Assembly: GCF_011299615.1 (NCBI RefSeq)
Contig: NZ_CP049861.1
Location: 2,046,001-2,110,000 of the forward strand
Length of the DNA stretch: 64,000 nucleotides
Direction: 5' to 3'
From: Erysipelothrix sp. HDW6C
Lineage (GTDB): Bacteria > Bacillota_I > Bacilli_A > Erysipelotrichales > Erysipelotrichaceae
Below, piece by piece: positions 7,871 to 17,221 of the stretch. Below the pieces are notes generated by a model. That model saw nothing but the letters and a program-made list of their open reading frames with translations. It made no database searches and was not told the DNA's origin. Each line of letters starts with the position of its first letter. The first letter of the stretch is position 1. Position numbers and translations under genes: made by a program.

Positions 7871-9631
7871 CTATCGTTTCCGTGGTTTGAGGTAGTTAAT
7901 CTCAAGCAGTATTGCACCAACGATTGCAACCGTCATTCCAACATGATTATGTGGGACTGCAGTCGGCGGCAGCGAATCCGCACTCAATGTTTTCGTATTC
8001 TCGGGTTTAGGAACAATTGAGTCGGGGTTATCTACTGGTTTAGCAGGATTTGTTGGATTCACCGCCCCTGTATCAGTTTTGATTAATGACCATCGGGCAT
8101 AAACAAATGCATGATCACTTACACCCTGATTAAAATCGTAAAGAGCATCTGCAGTTGGACTCAAATACCATCCTTGGAATGTGTATCCTTGACGTGTGGG
8201 AATCGATGGTAGAATAAACGTTCCCCCTTCTTCTACAGTTTGTTGAGCAACCGAAGTTCCACCTTGACTGTCAAAGGACAAGGTGTACTGTTGGAGCGGT
8301 TTCTTCTGAAGCATAAAGTTCAGATTTGAAATATGATGCAATGGCTGCTGACCGTCTTTCCAGTCAATCGTAGGTTGAACCACATCGCGTAAAAGTCTTA
8401 AATCGCCAATCTCAATGCGACTTCCCAATTCATATTTTAACTCAGCATTCTCTTTGAAACTAAATATAGAATCATAGCCGTCCTTCAAGACGACAACCCG
8501 CAAATTGTTGATTTTATTGAACGGATAATCAAATCGATAATTACCAAGATTATCTGTTTGCGTTTCAGCGACCAGAGTATCAGCACCATTTATTGTTTCG
8601 TATAATTGAACCCCTACTCCTGCATAAGGTGTGGCATTCTCCCAATCATTTGAACCGGTAGCATGTGTCCGCACAATTCCGCTGAGCGTTGGTGAGCTTA
8701 CGCGAACATTAGTGTTAATATTCACAGTATTCCGAATCAAAGATGTTCGATATTTCCATCCTGAAATTGGAGCATCACCCTGCGCTTCCGAGGGTGATAA
8801 AGCATCACGATTCATAGTCAGACTAAAGCTACTGATTATTGATAAGGAGTCTTTACCTAATACTGCTCCACCATCATTCAATAAGTCTTGTGAGAATTTT
8901 ATTCGAATGTAAAGGTGTGTTACTGCATCATTAACTGATACTTGATCAATTGGATCATAGCTAACACCATTGTCAGTGGAATAGAAATACTCAGGAATAA
9001 TGCCATTTTCTGCGAGATCAAGATAATCCGGATCCATACCTTCGATCATCTCATAATAGAGATCATCTTTTGCTAGATAGACATAGGTGTTCGGATTTGG
9101 ATTAATCGTAAACTTATTTCCCGGTGGAAGCGTTAAAATTGCAGTTGCAACCTTATTTTGCATTTTAATATACTTTCCATACTCTGCATAACTTAAATTT
9201 AGGCGCTCATCTGCATGCTCTGTATACACAATATTTCCACCAAACTCAGCTGTACTATTTTGAAATGGTGTATGACCAGTCAATGTATCAGCATACAAAC
9301 TCCGAAATTGCGGTGGTCCATTGTATGTATTCTGGCGATACTCAATTCGCAATACTTGATCTAAGTCACCGGTGTATGTATAAGCGACTGGACTTCGATT
9401 TTGGTAATAAGGACTTACAATCGGCGCAACTATAATTTGATCCCCAACATTACCTGTACGATACTCTGGGTCAGTAATTAAAACACCCAAATCATCGACA
9501 TGTTCAATTCTAAGATTGTGTGTACTATCAGCCATGACCTTAACATTGAATCCTGTCATGAGTAACATTACCACTGTCATTATTATCGGAAAAGCGGATA
9601 CTCTAAAAACATACACTTTGTGCGCTCTCAT
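7871..9631 (-). CDS. Surface protein with InlB-type repeat and atypical sorting signal
   Basis: 586 residues. Signal peptide (about 1-35), a long unassigned region (40-300), a Cna-B/SdrD-like domain (about 310-400: SGIVRTHATG, then QTDNLGNYRF), one Listeria/Bacteroides repeat (about 450-515: YTLSFDSQGGTSV, GYTFQGWY, YARWS), a Pro-rich spacer, and a C-terminal LPPTA, hydrophobic segment and KPRKR tail. The last part looks like a sortase signal, but the LPxTG Gly is Ala, so anchoring may be weak or use another sortase. Adhesion is plausible and unproven. Own promoter and terminator; RBS GAGGAGG. Confidence 0.8.
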   Translation of the reverse strand: MRAHKVYVFRVSAFPIIMTVVMLLMTGFNVKVMADSTHNLRIEHVDDLGVLITDPEYRTGNVGDQIIVAPIVSPYYQNRSPVAYTYTGDLDQVLRIEYRQNTYNGPPQFRSLYADTLTGHTPFQNSTAEFGGNIVYTEHADERLNLSYAEYGKYIKMQNKVATAILTLPPGNKFTINPNPNTYVYLAKDDLYYEMIEGMDPDYLDLAENGIIPEYFYSTDNGVSYDPIDQVSVNDAVTHLYIRIKFSQDLLNDGGAVLGKDSLSIISSFSLTMNRDALSPSEAQGDAPISGWKYRTSLIRNTVNINTNVRVSSPTLSGIVRTHATGSNDWENATPYAGVGVQLYETINGADTLVAETQTDNLGNYRFDYPFNKINNLRVVVLKDGYDSIFSFKENAELKYELGSRIEIGDLRLLRDVVQPTIDWKDGQQPLHHISNLNFMLQKKPLQQYTLSFDSQGGTSVAQQTVEEGGTFILPSIPTRQGYTFQGWYLSPTADALYDFNQGVSDHAFVYARWSLIKTDTGAVNPTNPAKPVDNPDSIVPKPENTKTLSADSLPPTAVPHNHVGMTVAIVGAILLEINYLKPRKR

Positions 9632-9658
9632 AGGGGTCCCCTCCTCATATATAGTTAC

Positions 9659-9688
9659 TGTATAACATAAAAACTTCAGTTTTGTCCA
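9659..9688 (-). promoter_or_regulatory. Promoter of the surface-protein gene
   Basis: Minus strand TGGACA (9683-9688), 18 bases, TATACA (9659-9664), about 27 bases before the start codon at 9631. Confidence 0.6.
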
Positions 9689-9748
9689 GTTATATTATTA
9701 CCAATAAACGACTGCGTGTTCGTTAAGGGCACGGTTTGGGTTCAAAAA

Positions 9749-9768
9749 AAAGTTCCTATTTGAACTTT
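9749..9768 (-). terminator. Terminator downstream of the M48 protease gene
   Basis: AAAGTTC/GAACTTT with a 6-base loop followed on the minus strand by eight T residues. It lies 125 bases after the protease stop codon at 9894. The rest of the 262-base gap holds only the surface-gene promoter. Confidence 0.7.
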
Positions 9769-9893
9769 CTTTCTCAATTATATTAAAATTCCGAAAATCA
9801 GTTCATTTACATAGTGAAATTTAGCACAAACAGATCCATGTGAGAGTGAAAATATATACAATTTGAAGAAGCAAGCAAACTATAATACAATCC

Positions 9894-11486
9894 TTATATT
9901 CCATTTACCCCCTTATTATCAAGCTTCCATAACAGTATTTGAACCAAATGTCGAACATATATGCTCTTTTTCCATTTTAAATTTGCGCGAGCATATGTGT
10001 TCCTAGATACAGCATTAGGATGGTAATCTGGATACTGATTTCTCTTAAATCTTCTATAGATGTATTTTTCGCGATTTAGCACTTCAGTTGTCTTCTGGTC
10101 CATCGTAAATTGGTTTAATGTCTTAAAAAATAGCCCAATTGTCTCAGGTTTGCAAATTATATTTAAACTATAATTGTCTGCTCTTAATTCAGCCATTTGC
10201 GCCCAGTAATTGGGTGATGAAATTGTTGGACCGATAGAAAATAATATCAACCAAAGAAATAAAACTATGTATATGAGTGCTGTTACCATTGGTGTATTTT
10301 GTAATTTGCTTAGACCAATTATCGTCATCATCGATGTCACAATTAAAATCAATAGTATTGTAGCTGAAAGTCTACTTTTAACTGGTATCCATTTAGCATC
10401 TCTATACTTCAAATGAGCAATTTCATGACATATAAGCATATTTAGAATGTCATCCATTACTATTTCACCTTCATATTCACGAATCAAACTTAAATGATTC
10501 CAGAGACCTGTGCTGATCGAAATTGTCGAATCTTCAACATTAGCATATGCATTTATTGAATTTAATTTGTAAGTTTTAAACGTTACTTTAGATATTCCAG
10601 CATTTTTACAGTATTCCCTAATTCTTTCTTCAAAAGAGCAATAGTTTAAATCATTGAATTTGATTTCAGCTTCATTACAAACACTTTTAGAAGATTTACG
10701 AATATCAATTATTGGTTTTATTAGATTATAGAGTAAATATACAACTACAAACATAATGGAAAAAATTGGAAAATATTCGCTTTCTATTAACTTGGAAGAA
10801 ATTGCATCCAACCAGTTTTGAAGCAAAAATATAACAATGTATATAAATGGGAGACATACTACTAATACAGCTATTTTAAAAATATCGCTATTTTCTATTC
10901 TTTTTCTTGGTTTAATATTTATATTATTTATTATTATGTCTTCATTTTCATTGAGATAATCAATAATAATATATGATCTTGCAATTACGATTGAAATCCC
11001 TTTTGCATACTCTTTCATCATACTATAGGTTATTTTAGCATTCACAACAGACAAAGCAATGAATAAAATTATCTTGCCCAGAATACTTTCATTTCCTACT
11101 TTGCTAAGAAAAAATGTTGTAATCACTGGTATAATTAATAATTCTAGAATCACTAAAGCTACATAGCCAATTATTTTTTGAAAATATACAAGTTCTACTC
11201 GAATATCTTCTAATTCATCATTTGCACTATAACCGAAGATTATCGAACTAAACACAGTCTTAAAATTATGTTTTGTGTGATGAAATATTCCTTTCACTAG
11301 TTTTGACAAAACTGGATTATACTCAAGCACATGACTTACTTCTTTTTTAATTACGTACCTATACCAATAGCTTATTACAAGATAGCAAATTATTGAAAAT
11401 AATATATAGCTCAATAACACTGTTAGCCCAACCTTCCTAGCGAAATAATGAAGCGCTCCTATTAATTTCCTTTTACTTAACCTCAA
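9894..11486 (-). CDS. Membrane-embedded M48-type zinc metalloprotease
   Basis: About 530 residues. Several membrane segments (near 20-42, 105-130, 210-235, 245-265, 375-395, 400-425) surround a catalytic HEIAH at about 354-358 and ELRAD at about 433, the zinc ligands and second motif of M48 (HtpX/Ste24-like) peptidases; HPNAVSR near 490 also fits. HtpX-type enzymes degrade damaged membrane proteins. The start is uncertain: TTG at 11486 lacks a clear ribosome site, while GTG at 11420 has AGGAAGG upstream. Ile/Asn/Lys-rich codon use differs from flanking genes. It lies on the same strand as the nuclease/methylase pair, 421 bases downstream; a joint role is speculative. Confidence 0.75.
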   Translation of the reverse strand: MRLSKRKLIGALHYFARKVGLTVLLSYILFSIICYLVISYWYRYVIKKEVSHVLEYNPVLSKLVKGIFHHTKHNFKTVFSSIIFGYSANDELEDIRVELVYFQKIIGYVALVILELLIIPVITTFFLSKVGNESILGKIILFIALSVVNAKITYSMMKEYAKGISIVIARSYIIIDYLNENEDIIINNINIKPRKRIENSDIFKIAVLVVCLPFIYIVIFLLQNWLDAISSKLIESEYFPIFSIMFVVVYLLYNLIKPIIDIRKSSKSVCNEAEIKFNDLNYCSFEERIREYCKNAGISKVTFKTYKLNSINAYANVEDSTISISTGLWNHLSLIREYEGEIVMDDILNMLICHEIAHLKYRDAKWIPVKSRLSATILLILIVTSMMTIIGLSKLQNTPMVTALIYIVLFLWLILFSIGPTISSPNYWAQMAELRADNYSLNIICKPETIGLFFKTLNQFTMDQKTTEVLNREKYIYRRFKRNQYPDYHPNAVSRNTYARANLKWKKSIYVRHLVQILLWKLDNKGVNGI

Positions 11487-11701
11487 GAATGATTGAAGTT
11501 AACTTCATAAAGATTTAATGCTATATCCATTTTTCCAACAGTCTAATGTAGACTTTATAAGTTTATTAATCAAAAAATCACACTCATTTTTCTACAGATG
11601 TTTACATTTCGTTTGTGAGCTATCAGACTTCGCAAAATATTATGATTTATCGTGCCTCTTCTAAATCATACAATCACTTTTCTGGATGAGTTGCTAATTG
11701 A

Positions 11702-11890
11702 AATAACTATATCACGTTTTCATTGTTTCTCAGTGGATTCGTTCGCCATTATTACGATGATATGACCCAAACTGAGGACTTATGAGAGTGGATAAAGCGA
11801 TATAAGACATACAAAAGTGCAATTTTGGTGCAATCTGATTAGATACATATAACTCAGCAACAAATTGATTCCAGCTTCAATATTTATTTT
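11702..11890 (+). pseudogene. Possible decayed reading frame
   Basis: One plus-strand frame reads FVRHYYDDMTQTEDL, a TGA (11783), EWIKRYKTYKSAILVQSD, a TAG (11840), then IHITQQQIDSSF. Text on both sides of the stops looks protein-like, suggesting a remnant, but the family is not recognised and chance is possible. Nothing else is seen in the 421-base gap 11487-11907. Confidence 0.25.
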
Positions 11891-11907
11891 TATTTAATAC
11901 TTATATT

Positions 11908-12549
11908 TCATATAATAGTTGAGAAGTCATACAATATATAATTCAGTTTAAGTTTTTGTTTATCTAAGTAACGGATGGCATTTAAGTAATTATCTTTGTT
12001 CTTAATCTGAATTTGCTTGCTTTCAATGCCCTCTAATTTTTGAATTTCAATTATTTCGTTATAAATTGATCCAAGGTTGCGACTTTGACTAACCACAAAC
12101 CCAAGTACTGTGCTTTGGTGGTAGTATGACGAGTATTTACCATTTGTAAACCGATTTATACCTTCTTTTACAAATTCTTTATTCAATTGTTTTTTTCCAT
12201 CTAGTCTTTTACATTCAATAATATAATAGGCGTCATTCTTACTGAAATCTCGCTTTAGTTTGACCCTAATATCTGCTCTCCCTTTGTAATCCATAATTTC
12301 GCTATCATAGTTTTCTTGGGTCTCAGGCTCAAAACGGTAATCTTTCATTTTGTGTTTTCGTCTGTGGTCTTCATGGTCTAGAAAATCTTCTAGAAGAACA
12401 TTTCTTATTTTGTTTTCGTTGTTAGGAATAAGCAATCCGTTACGAATATACTCTGTAGAAAGAGACTCACATGATGTAATAACATAACTTGTAACTCTCG
12501 AAGTAAACGCTTTGGTTACGCTGTTTATAAGTTTAATATTAAGATTCAT
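11908..12549 (-). CDS. PD-(D/E)XK nuclease-like protein of an R-M-type module
   Basis: 213 residues from the ATG at 12549, chosen because GTGGAG lies 11 bases upstream; it overlaps the methylase end by 11 bases. The core has the PD-(D/E)XK pattern: an N-terminal helix with Glu (VLLEDFL, about 54), GRADI with D93, then YYIIECKRL giving E112-x-K114. Such proteins cut DNA, and position next to an adenine methylase suggests the restriction partner. No DNA-recognition domain is obvious, so specificity may come from the methylase. Same AT-rich codon use as the methylase. The nuclease fold is inferred from motif spacing only. Confidence 0.6.
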   Translation of the reverse strand: MNLNIKLINSVTKAFTSRVTSYVITSCESLSTEYIRNGLLIPNNENKIRNVLLEDFLDHEDHRRKHKMKDYRFEPETQENYDSEIMDYKGRADIRVKLKRDFSKNDAYYIIECKRLDGKKQLNKEFVKEGINRFTNGKYSSYYHQSTVLGFVVSQSRNLGSIYNEIIEIQKLEGIESKQIQIKNKDNYLNAIRYLDKQKLKLNYILYDFSTII

Positions 12550-15445
12550 ATGTCTGATTCTCCACAAGTATCGCTTCAATCACTTCGTTACAGTCCCTAA
12601 TAGCTTGCGACAAATGCCAATTTTTTGAATAGTTTTTCTTTATTATGTATATACTATTATCCTTGTACTCAATTATATTCTTCGTTTGGTAAAATACATC
12701 GTTTATTTTACTATTGCTTATAATATCAACAAGTTGTTTGTCAATATTTATAAATTTATTTCGGGTATCTATATTGAAATCAATTACAAAAATATTATAT
12801 TTATCATTTATGTGGTCTGCCATATAGGTGTTTATAGGGACATCACTTCCCAGAATTTCAACCCAAGTACTTTGAAACATATCATTATACCTTGAATTTT
12901 CCTGATCAGATGATTTTGAGTTAGATGTCAGTTTCCCGGATGCTCTTGGTATTTGATATTCTAAAATGTATTCAACAAATGGATTTTTATACAAACCGAA
13001 CATCATTAGAACTTTGTCATTAAAGTCTTTTAAATCCTTTTGTTTGTCATTATAATTTAAACCATCTTTGAAATCCAAGGTCAGTTGGTCTACTAGCTTT
13101 ACAAGTTCAACATCAAATAGATACGGGAGTTGTTTCAACTCATTTAGAAAGGCTTGTTCTCTCTCAACGCCCGTAGATGATCCAGTTAGAAAATTTAAAT
13201 AAGCATATAAGGAAGAATTGAGAAGACCAGTAATATTTTTTAAAATGTCTTTTTGGTCTTCCGTTCCTTTGATACAGTTAATACTGTCTCGATAAACATA
13301 ACTTTCTTCACTATAAGCCGCACGACGCGTAAAATCTGAAGTTAACCCTTTCTTGAAAAGAACATAAGGTGGAACAAACAGTTCTGGATCTCTAGGTCTG
13401 TGTATAAATTCAGACTCAAACAATGTAAAATTGGAGCCATCAAGATAAAAATGATCAATTGCGTTCTTTGAAATTAATAACTTTTTCCCAATTAAATGAG
13501 AAGATGGATTTGGATCCCCCCCTGTAGTTTGAATTCCATTTTTAATTTGCAGTTTTTCCTCTTTCGCCAATAATTCAATTGTTTTATATTTACTCAATAA
13601 ATCACCCACTATTTCAAAATCCCAATAGCTACCATACACCATGGTCTTCCAAGCCCAATCATTTACAAGTAAATCTTTTTGCCTAATATATTTAACATCA
13701 TCAGGTTCGATCAGGATTAAGTTATAGTAGTTCAACAATTTATTTGGTTTAATCGATATATATAATATTTTATTGTTAATTGGATCAATATCGGTAGTTT
13801 TATTAGTAAAAGTAAAAATTGTCGCTGGTGCTACAGCATCCTTAAAAATCTGTTTTCTAACAGACGACAGTTCCACTACTTTATCAATTGTTGTTTCTTC
13901 TAAAAAAATCTCCCTGATTTTTTTAGAAGATTTGCGATCCTTGTATAGAATCTTAGATGGGATGATGAGACTACAAACACCTGTCTTAAGTATATTTTTA
14001 AGCCTTATCATAAATGAAACACATATCTCCTTATCAGGAACGTCGAAGCCAGTTTCTGTTTTGAAATAGTTCAAATATTTGGTTTGGGCTGCAACCTTGC
14101 CCCATGGTGGGTTCCCAAGTACAAAATCAAATTTATTTTTTTCAAATAATTTATCTATTGCTTCATCAAAAAAATCTGAGGTTATTAAATTACTTCCCTT
14201 AACGTTAGGAAATTTGAATCCATCTAGTTTTTTGGGGTTCTTAAAATCAAATAATGTCACATAAATCGAAAAAATGGTAACATCAATGGCTTCATCATTG
14301 CAGTCGATACCATAAATATTTTCAGTGACCAAATCATTTAACAAGATGTTATCAGAAATATAACCATCGCTTTCGGCATTTTTTTCAAGAATAAGTCTCA
14401 GTGACTTAACCAAGAAAATTCCAGAACCACAGGATGGGTCAATTATTTTTGATGTTTTGTTTGAGTACAGATGTTTTTTTACTGTATCGGCTAACATAAA
14501 GTCCACTAGATACTCAGGAGTATAGAATGCCTTGTCCTTTTTTTGCTTCTCACTACCAAGCACCACTTCATATACATTACTAATCAATTCAATTGGAATA
14601 ATATTAAAATCATAAAACTGGAACAAACTATACTGTCCATCACGCATTCGTACACTTGCTGAAAAAAACTCTTGGATTTTTGACAATACCATTTTTTCAA
14701 TTTGATGAATCTCTTCTTCTTGAGAAATGTCAAAAAGACTACCATTAAATTTGTTTTTCAGGTATTCAAATAAATCATACAATATCTCTCTATTACCAAT
14801 AATTTTTATGAAATTATCTCTGGAAGTCACTGTGTTTGATGTTAATCCTTCATAACCAATATCAATTCCTCTGTCAATCAAATATCTTATAAACAGCAAT
14901 CTTAGAACTATCTTATTTGCATAATCTAAATGAAATTCATCTCTCAGTACTTTAATTAAATAACGAAGATTATCCAGTAGATAGTCATTCATAGGTTTTT
15001 TTGTTAACTGTGTGTCATATTTTTCTAGAAAAACTTCATTTGTTATATTCCAATACGTTAACTCATTTGTAAGATAATCTTCGTTTTGCTGACCATCTTT
15101 TCTAATCCTATCAATCTCATTTAGAACCACTCCCGATTGATTTATAGATATACTTCTTGAAGAATATATCGCGATGTGATCACCATTATCTGACAAAATA
15201 AATGGTATTTGTGAGTTCCACAATTTGTTATCAATATTGTCATCTGTCTTTTTATTTATTAGATCATCAAAAAAAATCACAAGCGGTTCATTATTGGCAA
15301 TATATACAGCCATAGGATTTAGAATTTCAAGAACTCTTTTATTATGAATTGACAACTTTGATGATGAAATTTGTCGTTTATAAAGGATATTCTCGGACTC
15401 AGTATATCCTAAGTATCTCAGGATATCCTCAAAGTTGTTAATCAT
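12539..15445 (-). CDS. N6-adenine DNA methyltransferase, Eco57I-like
   Basis: 968 residues, ATG at 15445 with AGGAGG. The AdoMet motif DPSCGSG is at 336-342 and the catalytic NPPW at 445-448, both intact; FYTP (307-310) is the usual lead-in of this gamma-class family. Residues 1-300 are helical and lack a nuclease motif I can see; 600-830 probably form the target-recognition domain; the last 120 residues are unassigned. Type IIG enzymes fuse nuclease and methylase; here the nuclease-like part is a separate overlapping gene. Probably modifies adenine in a specific site to protect host DNA. First gene of the pair, with the insertion sequence starting 250 bases upstream. Confidence 0.85.
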   Translation of the reverse strand: MINNFEDILRYLGYTESENILYKRQISSSKLSIHNKRVLEILNPMAVYIANNEPLVIFFDDLINKKTDDNIDNKLWNSQIPFILSDNGDHIAIYSSRSISINQSGVVLNEIDRIRKDGQQNEDYLTNELTYWNITNEVFLEKYDTQLTKKPMNDYLLDNLRYLIKVLRDEFHLDYANKIVLRLLFIRYLIDRGIDIGYEGLTSNTVTSRDNFIKIIGNREILYDLFEYLKNKFNGSLFDISQEEEIHQIEKMVLSKIQEFFSASVRMRDGQYSLFQFYDFNIIPIELISNVYEVVLGSEKQKKDKAFYTPEYLVDFMLADTVKKHLYSNKTSKIIDPSCGSGIFLVKSLRLILEKNAESDGYISDNILLNDLVTENIYGIDCNDEAIDVTIFSIYVTLFDFKNPKKLDGFKFPNVKGSNLITSDFFDEAIDKLFEKNKFDFVLGNPPWGKVAAQTKYLNYFKTETGFDVPDKEICVSFMIRLKNILKTGVCSLIIPSKILYKDRKSSKKIREIFLEETTIDKVVELSSVRKQIFKDAVAPATIFTFTNKTTDIDPINNKILYISIKPNKLLNYYNLILIEPDDVKYIRQKDLLVNDWAWKTMVYGSYWDFEIVGDLLSKYKTIELLAKEEKLQIKNGIQTTGGDPNPSSHLIGKKLLISKNAIDHFYLDGSNFTLFESEFIHRPRDPELFVPPYVLFKKGLTSDFTRRAAYSEESYVYRDSINCIKGTEDQKDILKNITGLLNSSLYAYLNFLTGSSTGVEREQAFLNELKQLPYLFDVELVKLVDQLTLDFKDGLNYNDKQKDLKDFNDKVLMMFGLYKNPFVEYILEYQIPRASGKLTSNSKSSDQENSRYNDMFQSTWVEILGSDVPINTYMADHINDKYNIFVIDFNIDTRNKFINIDKQLVDIISNSKINDVFYQTKNIIEYKDNSIYIIKKNYSKNWHLSQAIRDCNEVIEAILVENQTYES

Positions 15446-15474
15446 TTTCTTTCCTCCTAGAAATCTTAATTTTA

Positions 15475-15480
15475 ATTATA
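15475..15480 (-). promoter_or_regulatory. Possible -10 element of the methylase gene
   Basis: TATAAT on the minus strand, 30 bases before the methylase start, within an AT-rich stretch. No clear -35. Confidence 0.35.
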
Positions 15481-15597
15481 CAATATTCTACATATATTAT
15501 CTATTAGAACAATAATGTGCCACAATTAATATATAACCCTATTGTTGTGAATATTGCCTTGCAACACAAAAATTACTGTTCTGCTATTACCAGGTCT

Positions 15598-15622
15598 AGT
15601 ATGGTGAGAGCCACACCATACT
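15598..15622. repeat. Perfect 9-bp inverted repeat
   Basis: AGTATGGTG and CACCATACT flank a 7-base loop; a run of seven C follows at 15628. There is no T run, so it is not a standard terminator. It lies between the methylase promoter and the insertion sequence; it could be an operator or a remnant of older mobile DNA. Confidence 0.5.
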
Positions 15623-15695
15623 CATCGCCCCCCCAAGATTCTAACAAGGATGGCAGAAAAACAGTAAAATCATAACAAATAAGTCAATAATATGT

Positions 15696-15722
15696 GGTTC
15701 TACATATTCTAGTGTTGGTGAG
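15696..15722. repeat. Left inverted repeat of the ISL3 element
   Basis: 27 bases starting GGTTCT, matching the complement of 17164-17190 at 23 positions. Confidence 0.8.
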
Positions 15723-15827
15723 AAATCATCAACACTTTTTTCTTGTTTAGTTTTAGACATAATAAAAGACATAGATGGCAAATACGTTATACTAGAGTTA
15801 CTACACAAAAGAAAGGTACTTGAATCT

Positions 15828-17091
15828 ATGTCCATCTCTAATTCTATACGTATTACACTCAACATTAAAGATCCAAATGTAATTTTCTCAAATAATTGTG
15901 TTTCTGAATTACCTATCAATGGTGTTCTTTCGCTTGTTTATGATGCCAAACTATCACCGCCTACTCCTGAACACTGTCAAAACTGCGGTGTTATAAACTT
16001 CAACTTCGATATCACCAAGAACGGATCTAAAAATAGTGCTTATCAAACTCCCATGTGTATCGAACCGAAAAACTATTTTACGTCTTAAGAAACAACGCTA
16101 TCTCTGCAAGCATTGCAACATAACATTCTGTGCTCAAACTGAGTTGACCGAGTTTAGACACACTATTTCTAAGAACACTTATTACGCTGCGATACTCGGT
16201 GCCAAAAACAAAATACCCATAAAGGACATTGCGAAAAGGCACGATATATCTCACGGCACCCTTAATCAGTGGATTCATCAACTTGATGATCAGTTTATCG
16301 TTAACTACAACTATCTACCAGAACACCTGTCTTTTGATGAGTTTACATCGGTAAAGTCTGTCCATCATAAAATGTCTTTTATCTACATGGATGCTACGAG
16401 CGGGAGAATCCTTGATATCGTCCAGGACAGACGTTTGAGCTTCTTAAAGAGCTATTTCTATCGTTATCCTAGCGATATTAGAGCTCATGTTAAGACAATC
16501 AGCATCGACATGAATGAACCTTACATCCAATTCATTCACTCGTGCTTTCCCAATGCTCAAATCATCGCAGACCGATTCCATATTGTTCAACACATCAACC
16601 ATGCTCTCAACTCCATACGCATTCAAATAATGAAAGATAATCCTAAGTACCATACACGTTTGGAACATTCTTGGGTGTTGATTCTAACTGCACATACTAA
16701 ACTAGATACAGAGAATTATCGTAAATTCATTGGCTATAACTATTTGATGACCGAGACTCGGGTCATTGATGATCTACTCAGACTATCCGCAGAGTTCGAG
16801 AACACCTATTGGCTCTGTCAGCAATTAAAACAGGCAGTTAAGCATCGTAATGCTGCACAATTCTCAAAACTACTCCATCAAGAGCATACTGCAATTTCTA
16901 GTCAAATTAAAACAGCATTGCGAACCTTCACGAAGCAAGAAAAGCACTTAACAAATGCTTTAAATTACCCTTACTCGAACGGAAAACTCGAAGGAACAAA
17001 TAATCTAATCAAGGTCATCAAGAGAACGGCATTTGGTTATCGCGACTTCTTTAATTTTGAGCTCGAATTGTACTTATTTCAAACACAATGA
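15828..17091 (+). pseudogene. ISL3-family transposase, frameshifted
   Basis: The first frame (15828-16088) has the N-terminal zinc finger start (CQNCGV) and reaches NGSK; the second (ending 17091) continues with CVSNRKTILRLKKQRY, CKHC, the helix-turn-helix IKDIAKRHDISHGTLNQWI, the DDE core (SIDM, then IADRFH with conserved D, then NGKLEGTNNLIK with catalytic E) and GYRDFFNF. Removing one A from the five-base run at 16029-16033 joins them into about 421 residues, normal for ISL3 transposases. The frameshift could inactivate the element or, less likely, be translationally bypassed; no classical slippery heptamer is visible. Confidence 0.85.
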
Positions 17092-17110
17092 GACACTTAA
17101 ACATAAAAAA

Positions 17111-17138
17111 ACCATCATCATTTAAACATGATGATGGT
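17111..17138 (-). terminator. Terminator inside the IS facing guaA
   Basis: ACCATCATCAT/ATGATGATGGT with a 6-base loop, followed on the minus strand by seven T. In this direction it would stop read-through from guaBA into the IS. Confidence 0.75.
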
Positions 17139-17163
17139 AGTAACTCTAAATATGTCGGATTAC

Positions 17164-17190
17164 CTCACCAACACTAGATTATAAAGAGCC
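17164..17190. repeat. Right inverted repeat of the ISL3 element
   Basis: Complement reads GGCTCT then TCTAGTGTTGGTGAG at its inner end, pairing with the left repeat. Confidence 0.8.
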
Positions 17191-17221
17191 TTTATTAAAA
17201 GGATTTCTAGCTCAGTAGAAA

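Larger units (their letters stand above)
15696..17190 (+). mobile_element. ISL3-family insertion sequence
   Basis: About 1495 bp bounded by imperfect 27-bp inverted repeats that begin GGTTCT (left) and GGCTCT (right) and share the run TCTAGTGTTGGTGAG. It encodes an ISL3-type transposase in two frames. The 8 bases outside each end (15688-15695 and 17191-17198) do not match, so no target duplication is seen, which suggests an old or rearranged insertion. It sits 31 bases after the guaA stop and 250 bases upstream of the methylase. Confidence 0.85.

Noticed and set aside
15688-17198. Target-site duplication around the ISL3 element
   Set aside because: The 8-base flanks are different (TAATATGT and TTTATTAA).
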